Source of the DNA: an uncultured Bacilli bacterium
GTDB taxonomy: Bacteria > Bacillota_I > Bacilli_A > RF39 > UBA660
Assembly: GCA_947628065.1 (NCBI GenBank)
Contig: CANQYK010000003.1
Location: 1-47,773, forward strand
DNA length: 47,773 bases
Direction: 5' to 3'
The translations under genes were made by a program, and so were the position numbers. Every line of letters starts with the position of its first letter. Position 1 is the first letter of the stretch. Under the pieces are notes generated by a model. The model had not been told where the DNA came from. It saw nothing but the letters and a program-made list of their open reading frames with translations, and made no database searches. Below are positions 41,994 through 47,773 of this stretch, piece by piece.

Positions 41994-42944
41994 ATGAAAA
42001 GAGGCGACATTTTATATTTGGTTGTTCCTTGTTATAACGAAGAGGAGATGCTAGATATAACAACAGATGTATTAAATAAGAAGATGCAGTCTTTGATAAA
42101 AGAGAAAAAAATATCAAAGAAAAGTAAGGTATTATATGTGAATGATGGATCAAAAGATCATACTTGGAATATGATTACAAAGGTTCATAAAGAAAATGAT
42201 TTATTTTGTGGAATTAAATTATCAAGAAACAAAGGAAGTCAAAATGCTATTTATGCCGGATTGATGGTTGCTAAAGAATATGCTGATGTAACTATTACAG
42301 TGGAAGCAGATTTACAAGATGATGTTGATGTAATTGATAAAATGTTAGAAGAATATGATAAAGGTGCAGAAATTGTTTATGGAGTAAGAAGTTCTAGAAA
42401 AACAGATACCTTTTTCAAAAAAATGACAGCTGGTGCTTTTTATCGTTTTATGAACTTTATTGGTGTTGAAATGGTTTTAAATCATTCTGAATGCCGATTA
42501 ATGAGTAAAGTAGCAATAGAGGGATTGGAACAATTTAAAGAGACTAATTTGTTCTTACGAGGAATGGTTCCACAAATAGGATACCAGACAGCAATTGCTT
42601 ATTATGATAGAGGAGAAAGAGTTGTAGGAAAGACAAAGTTTAATTTAAAGAAGATGCTTAATTTTGCAATGGATGGAATTGTTTCGTTTAGTGTTGCGCC
42701 ACTTCGATTGATTACTTCTGTTGGTTGTCTTATTTCTTCTGTTAGCTTTCTCATTCTAATTATTTTATTGATTATGAAATTGATTGGTAATACTGTATCT
42801 AATTTTGCTTTCCTTATGGATAGTCTTTGGCTTATTGGTGGTATGGAATTACTTGCTATTGGAATTATTGGGGAATATATAGGTAAGATGCAATTAGAGG
42901 TAAAGAAGCGACCTAGATATATTATTGAAGAAGAGTTATTGTAA
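41994..42944 (+). CDS. GT2 polyprenyl-phosphate glycosyltransferase (ArnC/GtrB type)
   Basis: 316 residues. VVPCYNEEEM, VNDGSKDHT and VEADLQDDV are the GT-A nucleotide and metal motifs; ECRLMSK and FLRGMVPQIGY match the GtrB family. Two membrane helices lie near 236-260 and 270-295. ATG 41994 is chosen over 41988 because AAGGAG is 7 nt upstream of it but only 1 nt from the other. Acts on the inner face of the membrane, giving a lipid-linked sugar for the GT-C type protein at 45397. Confidence 0.88.
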   Translation: MKRGDILYLVVPCYNEEEMLDITTDVLNKKMQSLIKEKKISKKSKVLYVNDGSKDHTWNMITKVHKENDLFCGIKLSRNKGSQNAIYAGLMVAKEYADVTITVEADLQDDVDVIDKMLEEYDKGAEIVYGVRSSRKTDTFFKKMTAGAFYRFMNFIGVEMVLNHSECRLMSKVAIEGLEQFKETNLFLRGMVPQIGYQTAIAYYDRGERVVGKTKFNLKKMLNFAMDGIVSFSVAPLRLITSVGCLISSVSFLILIILLIMKLIGNTVSNFAFLMDSLWLIGGMELLAIGIIGEYIGKMQLEVKKRPRYIIEEELL

Positions 42945-42951
42945 AATATAG

Positions 42952-42981
42952 TTGCTCTTTATTTTTTTCGTATGTTATAAT
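42952..42981 (+). promoter_or_regulatory. promoter of the second glf gene
   Basis: TTGCTC, 18 bp, TATAAT with TGt before the -10, right after the GT2 stop codon. Confidence 0.65.
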
Positions 42982-43020
42982 GAATTTATCAGAAATGTAA
43001 GAAAGGAAATTGAAATTAGT

Positions 43021-44172
43021 ATGGAGTATGATGTAATAATTGTAGGGAGTGGTTTTGCAGGGAGTACCTTGGCAAGGAAATTTGCTGAAGATGATAAGAA
43101 GGTTTTAATTTATGAAAAAAGGGATCATATAGCAGGGAATATGTATGAAGAAGAAAGAGAGAATAAAGTAAGAGTTCATAAATATGGTCCACATATTTTT
43201 CACACAAATAATAAAGAAGTTTTTGAATTTTTAAATCAATATGGACAGTGGTATTTTTATGAACACCGGGTATTAGGAAAAATAAAGGATAAATTAGTTC
43301 CTATTCCTTTTAATTTTAAATCTTTGGAACTTTTATATGAACAAAAAGAAGCAGAAGAAATTAAAGCAAAGTTATTAGAAAAATATAAAGATAAAACTAA
43401 AATATCTATTTTGGACTTAGTAAATGATGAAGATACAACAATAAAAGAATTTGGAAATTTTGTATACAAAAATGTATTTGAAAATTATACAGCGAAACAA
43501 TGGAATATACCAGTAAGTGAAATTGATACATCTGTTATCAATCGAGTACCAGTTATATTAGGTTATGATGATCGTTATTTTCAAGATGAATATCAATATA
43601 TGCCAAAAGAGGGATATACAAAGTTATTCGAAAATATGTTAAATCATTCAAATATAACTATAAAATTATCGACTGATGTACTTTCTGATATATCTATTGA
43701 TAATAATAAAATTTATTATAAAGGTGAAGAATACAAAGGTAAGGTAATTTATACAGGTGCGATTGATGAATTATTTCATTATCAATTTGGTGCTTTGCCA
43801 TATCGATCATTGAATTTAATATTTGAAAATTATGATATTAATTATTATCAACCAACATCAGTTGTTAACTATCCAAATGAAGAAGATTATACTAGAATTA
43901 CAGAATTTAAGTATTTAACGAATCAATTAGTAGATAATAAAACAACAATTTTAAAAGAATATCCAAAAAGTTATGATTATAAAGATGAAGAGAGTATTCC
44001 TTATTATGCCATTATAAATGATGAAAATTTACAAAAATATAATCAATATTTTGAATTAGCAAAAGAAATTCCCAATTTGTATTTATGTGGTCGATTAGCA
44101 GAGTATAAGTATTATAATATGGATGCTGTTATAGAAAGAGCATTAGAATTATATAAGGAAGTAAGAGATTGA
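43021..44172 (+). CDS. glf: UDP-galactopyranose mutase, second copy
   Basis: 383 residues. GSGFAGSTLARKFAE, IAGNMYEEE, YGPHIFHTNN, PIPFNFKSLE and CGRLAEYKYYNMD mirror the motifs of the 33347 copy, but the proteins differ at many positions, so this is not a recent duplicate. Start ATG 43021 begins with the dinucleotide-binding strand MEYDVIIVG; an upstream in-frame ATG at 42952 overlaps the promoter. Confidence 0.94.
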   Translation: MEYDVIIVGSGFAGSTLARKFAEDDKKVLIYEKRDHIAGNMYEEERENKVRVHKYGPHIFHTNNKEVFEFLNQYGQWYFYEHRVLGKIKDKLVPIPFNFKSLELLYEQKEAEEIKAKLLEKYKDKTKISILDLVNDEDTTIKEFGNFVYKNVFENYTAKQWNIPVSEIDTSVINRVPVILGYDDRYFQDEYQYMPKEGYTKLFENMLNHSNITIKLSTDVLSDISIDNNKIYYKGEEYKGKVIYTGAIDELFHYQFGALPYRSLNLIFENYDINYYQPTSVVNYPNEEDYTRITEFKYLTNQLVDNKTTILKEYPKSYDYKDEESIPYYAIINDENLQKYNQYFELAKEIPNLYLCGRLAEYKYYNMDAVIERALELYKEVRD

Positions 44173-44175
44173 AAA

Positions 44176-45363
44176 ATGAAAAAGGTAAAAGCAGTTGTAG
44201 GAAAATATCCTATTATTAGAGAAGCATTTTTATACGGAATTATAGGATTATCGTCTTCTACTTTAGATAGTTTAACATTTATATTATTAAGACATTTAGG
44301 ATTAAACTTATTCCTTTCTAATTTTATAGGAATTAATGTTGGGATAACTCTTAGTTTTTTGTGTAATACTTTTATTAATTTTAAACAAAAAGATAATTTA
44401 TTGAAAAAATGTATTTCCTTTTTTTCAATAGGTTATGTTGGTTTATGTATTTCTATGTTAATAATGTATGTATTCGTAACAATATTGAAATGGAATGAAA
44501 TTGTTGTTAAGTTAGGATCGATTGTAATTGTGGCAATCATACAATTTATATTAAATAAATTAATTACATTTAGAAAGAAGGATAGTATGAAAGAAGTAAA
44601 AAAAGTAGAGAAAAAGAAAAACAAAAATGATAATCTTTATATTGTAATACCAGCTTATAATGAAGAAGAAACAATAGAAAGTGTTGCAAGAGAATGGCAT
44701 GAAGTAGTAGAAAAAATAGGTAATCATTCAAAACTTGTAATTATCAATGATGGTAGTAAAGATAAAACTTATGAAAAATTATGTGAATTAAAAAAAGAAT
44801 TACCTTGTTTAGAACCCATCAATAAAGAAAATGAAGGACATGGTGCGACAGTACTTTATGGTTATAATTATGCTTTGAAAAAGAAAGCATCTTATATTTT
44901 TCAAACGGATTCTGATGGTCAAACAATACCTGATGAATTTTGGCCATTTTGGGAACAAAGAAATGAACATGCTGCTATTATAGGGCATCGTAATCATAGA
45001 CAAGATGGAGCATCTAGAATTTTTGTTACGAAGACGTTAAAGTTAGTTTTATTTTTAATTTTTGGTTTAAAAATAACGGATGCCAATACACCATTTCGTT
45101 TGGTCAGTTATGAAACACTAAAAAAATACTATGATAGAATTCCTGAAAAATTTAATTTATCAAATGTTATGTTAACTGTTTTAATGATTGATAATAAAGA
45201 AGATGTGAAATTTATTCCTATTACCTTTAGACCTCGTCAGGGTGGAGTAAATTCAATTAATTTTAAGAAAATTACAAAAATAGGTATTCAAGCAGTAAAA
45301 GATTTTAGAAGAATCAAAAAAGAGATGAAAAAGTATAAGAAAGAACATAAAGATAATGAATAA
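44176..45363 (+). CDS. GtrA-like flippase domain fused to GT2 glycosyltransferase
   Basis: 395 residues. The N-terminal GtrA-like domain (1-about 135) has four hydrophobic segments and the motifs REAFLYGIIGLSSSTLDSLTF and FLCNTFINFKQK. A Lys-rich linker (about 136-150) joins it to a GT-A domain with VIPAYNEEETI, INDGSKDKT and QTDSDGQTIPDEF. GtrA proteins are proposed to flip the lipid-linked sugar that a GtrB-type enzyme makes, so the fusion joins both steps. It begins 4 nt after glf. Confidence 0.85.
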   Translation: MKKVKAVVGKYPIIREAFLYGIIGLSSSTLDSLTFILLRHLGLNLFLSNFIGINVGITLSFLCNTFINFKQKDNLLKKCISFFSIGYVGLCISMLIMYVFVTILKWNEIVVKLGSIVIVAIIQFILNKLITFRKKDSMKEVKKVEKKKNKNDNLYIVIPAYNEEETIESVAREWHEVVEKIGNHSKLVIINDGSKDKTYEKLCELKKELPCLEPINKENEGHGATVLYGYNYALKKKASYIFQTDSDGQTIPDEFWPFWEQRNEHAAIIGHRNHRQDGASRIFVTKTLKLVLFLIFGLKITDANTPFRLVSYETLKKYYDRIPEKFNLSNVMLTVLMIDNKEDVKFIPITFRPRQGGVNSINFKKITKIGIQAVKDFRRIKKEMKKYKKEHKDNE

Positions 45364-45396
45364 ATTATACAGAAAGAAAGAGAGCGTGTTAAAAAA

Positions 45397-47595
45397 ATGG
45401 ACAAAAAAAAGTTACATAGAGTTACCTGGGGGAGGGATAGCTTTAGTAACAAATATAATAATTTAAAACAGAAAAGTTATAAAATTTTATGTACTTTTAT
45501 GTTGTTAATATTTCTTTTGTTTTTGTTAATGGTATTAAGCGATTTTGATAATCCCTTAATTTCTAGTGTTATTGTGGTTGGTTCAATACTTTATGTTTTA
45601 GTATTAGTATTTTTGTATCGAAAATTTAAAAAAATGGAAGTAAAAACGCATAATAAAATTGCCATATTTTTAGCTCTTTCTTTTTTTGTTATCAGTTCCA
45701 TTTGGGGAGTAAAACATCAGGCTTTATTAGTAGCTGATATTTTGCACATAGCAGATAAGGCTTTGGTAATGGTAAATACAAATATTAAAAATATATGTGA
45801 TGACGTTTATTTTTCTCGTTTTCCAAATCAAATACCTGCTGTATTATTAGTATATATTGTGGAGTTTTTTGGTAATTTATTATTTCATAGTCCAGAAAAT
45901 TTTATTATTGTATATAATTGTTTTATGATGTCTTTGACAATTTATTTTATTTACAAAATAATAAAGGAATTGTTTGATAGCAAAATAGCACTTATAGGAA
46001 TGATTTTAGCGTTGTTATATCCTTCTTTTATTTTAAGTTCTAGTTTTTATTATACCGATATTTTATCTATTCCTTTTCCTATTATTGGTTTTTATTGTTT
46101 AATAAAAGCCAATCGTGAAAATAAAGTAAAAAAATACATATATCTTGTTTTGGGTGGTATTTTATTTGGAATAGGAACGAAAATAAGGGTAGTTTCATCT
46201 TTTTTGTTTATTGCTTATTTAATAGATTTAATATTAAAACAAGATTTAAAACAATGTTTGAAAAAAGGGGGAACGGCACTTGCTTCCTTTGCTTTAATTT
46301 TTATTGTTTATAGTAGTGTTCTCCTTCCATATTTTCAAGTTAATATTGATAAAAAACAAACACTTCCTGCTACTCATTTTTTAATGATGGGAGCGAATCC
46401 ATTATCACGTGGTGGTTTTTATGGACCAGATGTTAATTTTTCTATTGCCCAAAAGAATAAAAAAGAAGCTAATCTTGAAAAAATAAAGGAAAGAGCAAAA
46501 GATCTAAATTTAGACTTTTATTTCAAAAAAATTGCTCTTACATGGACCGATAATCAAAATGGTATTGCTAGTTTTTATCAAAATATGCTATCTTTTGGTG
46601 ATACTCATTCTTTTTTAGCGGGATATAATGATATTTTTTTAAGAAGTATTTTAAAAATTATGCGGTTTGTGATGTATTTGTTTTTTTTCATTATGATTGC
46701 GGAGCAATTAAGAAAGAAGGAAAATTCTAAAACAAGTAAGACAAGTGTATTTATTATAGCCTTATTTGGTTCTTTTGTATTCTATTTGTTTTGGGAAGCA
46801 AAAGAAAGATATAGTTTCTCTTTTATTCCATGGATTATTTTAGGAGGATCTACTAGTATTGTATTTTTAGATCAAGTTTTAAGTGCAAAAAGTTTTTCTT
46901 TTAATAATGAAAGAATTAATCTTAATAAATTTAAGAAGAAAACAGGTATTTTATTATTGTTAATTTTAGTTTTGTTTTTAGTAGATGGATTTATTGAATA
47001 TTCTGTTCGAAAAAAAGAGATTGATATGATACGTGCCAATAACTATTATGGTACTATCGGAATCCCTATAAAAAATAATGATGAAATAATTGAATATTTT
47101 AAAATAGATGATAATTTTAATCAAATAGAGCTTTCCTTTTTTGATTATAATATTAAACAGAAAATTCCATATATTTTTGAATTATATAATAAAGATGATA
47201 AATTAATTTATCGAGAGGAATTTTTGTCATCATTACATGAAGATCGAAAACAAATCGTATTTGATTTTCCAAAAATAAAAGTCAAAAAGAAAACAGAATT
47301 TTATTTTAAGGTTTATTCTAAAAAAGCAACCGCAACGAATTTTTTACAAATTATTGCAAGTCGTAATGTTTATTGCAATGGAAAAGAACTTACTTGTAAA
47401 AATAAAGGATATGACATGAATCCCGAAGGAAAAACTTATGTTAATGGAAAGCTTTATTGTTTTGATGCGATGTATAAAGTAGTGGAGCATAAAATGAGTA
47501 ATCGTGTTCGTAAGAAATATTATCTTCCTTTCGCAATTTTCATTTTTGGTATTTCATTTATTGGTGTTTATAGTTGCTTGATAAAAAAAGAATAA
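45397..47595 (+). CDS. GT-C type membrane glycosyltransferase (PMT/ArnT-like)
   Basis: 732 residues. About 12 hydrophobic segments lie in residues 28-545, with an extracytoplasmic loop after the first pair (VNTNIKNICDDVYFSRFPNQ) that could hold the acidic catalytic residues. A soluble C-terminal domain (about 550-710) and a last helix follow. The layout is that of undecaprenyl-phosphate sugar-dependent GT39/GT83-like enzymes, which add sugars outside the membrane. Likely the acceptor of lipid sugars from the adjacent GT2 proteins. Ribosome site is modest (AAGAGAG). Confidence 0.72.
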   Translation: MDKKKLHRVTWGRDSFSNKYNNLKQKSYKILCTFMLLIFLLFLLMVLSDFDNPLISSVIVVGSILYVLVLVFLYRKFKKMEVKTHNKIAIFLALSFFVISSIWGVKHQALLVADILHIADKALVMVNTNIKNICDDVYFSRFPNQIPAVLLVYIVEFFGNLLFHSPENFIIVYNCFMMSLTIYFIYKIIKELFDSKIALIGMILALLYPSFILSSSFYYTDILSIPFPIIGFYCLIKANRENKVKKYIYLVLGGILFGIGTKIRVVSSFLFIAYLIDLILKQDLKQCLKKGGTALASFALIFIVYSSVLLPYFQVNIDKKQTLPATHFLMMGANPLSRGGFYGPDVNFSIAQKNKKEANLEKIKERAKDLNLDFYFKKIALTWTDNQNGIASFYQNMLSFGDTHSFLAGYNDIFLRSILKIMRFVMYLFFFIMIAEQLRKKENSKTSKTSVFIIALFGSFVFYLFWEAKERYSFSFIPWIILGGSTSIVFLDQVLSAKSFSFNNERINLNKFKKKTGILLLLILVLFLVDGFIEYSVRKKEIDMIRANNYYGTIGIPIKNNDEIIEYFKIDDNFNQIELSFFDYNIKQKIPYIFELYNKDDKLIYREEFLSSLHEDRKQIVFDFPKIKVKKKTEFYFKVYSKKATATNFLQIIASRNVYCNGKELTCKNKGYDMNPEGKTYVNGKLYCFDAMYKVVEHKMSNRVRKKYYLPFAIFIFGISFIGVYSCLIKKE

Positions 47596-47607
47596 TCTCG
47601 ATGTGAT

Positions 47608-47641
47608 ATAAACCTCATTTCTTTATCTAAGAAATGAGGTT
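47608..47641 (+). terminator. terminator closing the glycan locus
   Basis: AAACCTCATTTCTT / AAGAAATGAGGTTT, perfect 14-bp stem with a 5-nt loop. The following run is AATTC rather than T, but the same fold also has T residues in the stem end. Confidence 0.7.
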
Positions 47642-47676
47642 TAATTCAGATGTGAGTTTTTCTTTTTTGAAAATGA

Positions 47677-47705
47677 TTGCATAAAAATAATACGTTTGTT
47701 ATAAT
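47677..47705 (+). promoter_or_regulatory. strong promoter near the right edge
   Basis: TTGCAT, 17 bp, TATAAT with TGt before the -10. Confidence 0.75.
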
Positions 47706-47713
47706 GTAAAGTA

Positions 47714-47756
47714 TTTTATGGCACATCTTGAGTATGCGAAAAGATGTGTCATAAAA
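47714..47756 (+). other. 16-bp leader hairpin just after the edge promoter
   Basis: TTTTATGGCACATCTT pairs with AAGATGTGTCATAAAA (one G-T) around an 11-nt loop, starting about 2 nt after the predicted transcription start. The downstream gene lies outside the window. It could be a leader element or the start of a small RNA. Confidence 0.6.
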
Positions 47757-47773
47757 TTATTGTACCTAATTTA

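Overview
The window looks like a chromosomal segment of a low-GC, monoderm Bacillota, probably an uncultured gut-type member of the Bacilli (inference). Supporting points are the very AT-rich coding, standard-code TGA stops, strong AGGAGG-type ribosome sites, sigma-A-like promoters that often carry TGn-extended -10 boxes, and core gene orders known from Bacilli: clpC / cysS / mini-RNase III / rlmB / a SigH-position sigma factor, and trxB / yvcK / whiA.

Layout. (1) 1-7.2 kb: housekeeping block with ClpC, CysRS, a YugP-type zinc peptidase, Mini-III, RlmB, a sigma-70 family factor and a membrane protein. (2) 7.1-8.55 kb: a 715-bp tandem duplication with no long genes. Each unit holds a 38-codon hydrophobic peptide gene with its own promoter, an SD-sequestering leader and a convergent antisense RNA with its own promoter and terminator. 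This is the architecture of a type I toxin-antitoxin system. Each unit also holds a second, decayed toxin/antisense half-cassette. (3) 8.6-12.7 kb: uvrA, a YvlD-like membrane protein and lgt. (4) 12.7-16.6 kb: a defence islet with an XRE-ImmA/IrrE protease, a C5 DNA methyltransferase and an HNH endonuclease. (5) 16.6-19.4 kb: trxB, yvcK, whiA. (6) 19.4-21.1 kb: an AbiEi/AbiEii toxin-antitoxin islet. (7) 21.2-24.9 kb: a DUF4143-type ATPase, a GH3 lipoprotein and a membrane-anchored beta-propeller glycosidase-like protein. (8) 24.9-28.4 kb: two HipA-kinase islets, one with a HipA-N/HIRAN partner. (9) 28.45-28.8 kb: acpS on the minus strand. (10) 28.9-47.6 kb: a large surface-glycan locus with polyprenyl-phosphate-type GT2 enzymes, 2,6-dideoxysugar-type genes (2,3-dehydratase, Gfo/Idh reductase, SDR), two UDP-galactopyranose mutases, YfhO, a minus-strand three-gene operon and two further membrane glycosyltransferases. 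It includes an IS200-type transposase remnant.

The main cross-cutting observation is that islets 2, 4, 6 and 8 have the same architecture: an intact core gene, then the defence/TA islet, then a degraded echo of the 3' end of that same core gene (the 6.5-kb membrane gene, lgt, whiA, and acpS twice). No integrase gene is visible. This suggests a common, integrase-independent or in-trans mechanism that places TA/defence cassettes at the 3' ends of core genes. Two of the islets (methyltransferase and second HipA) also share a nearly identical promoter module.

Two possible phase switches sit in the glycan locus: a G10 tract in a leader upstream of the deoxysugar operon, and a 37-bp palindromic tandem duplication that frameshifts a GT2 gene. 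All family names are from reading the translated sequence; no database search was run.
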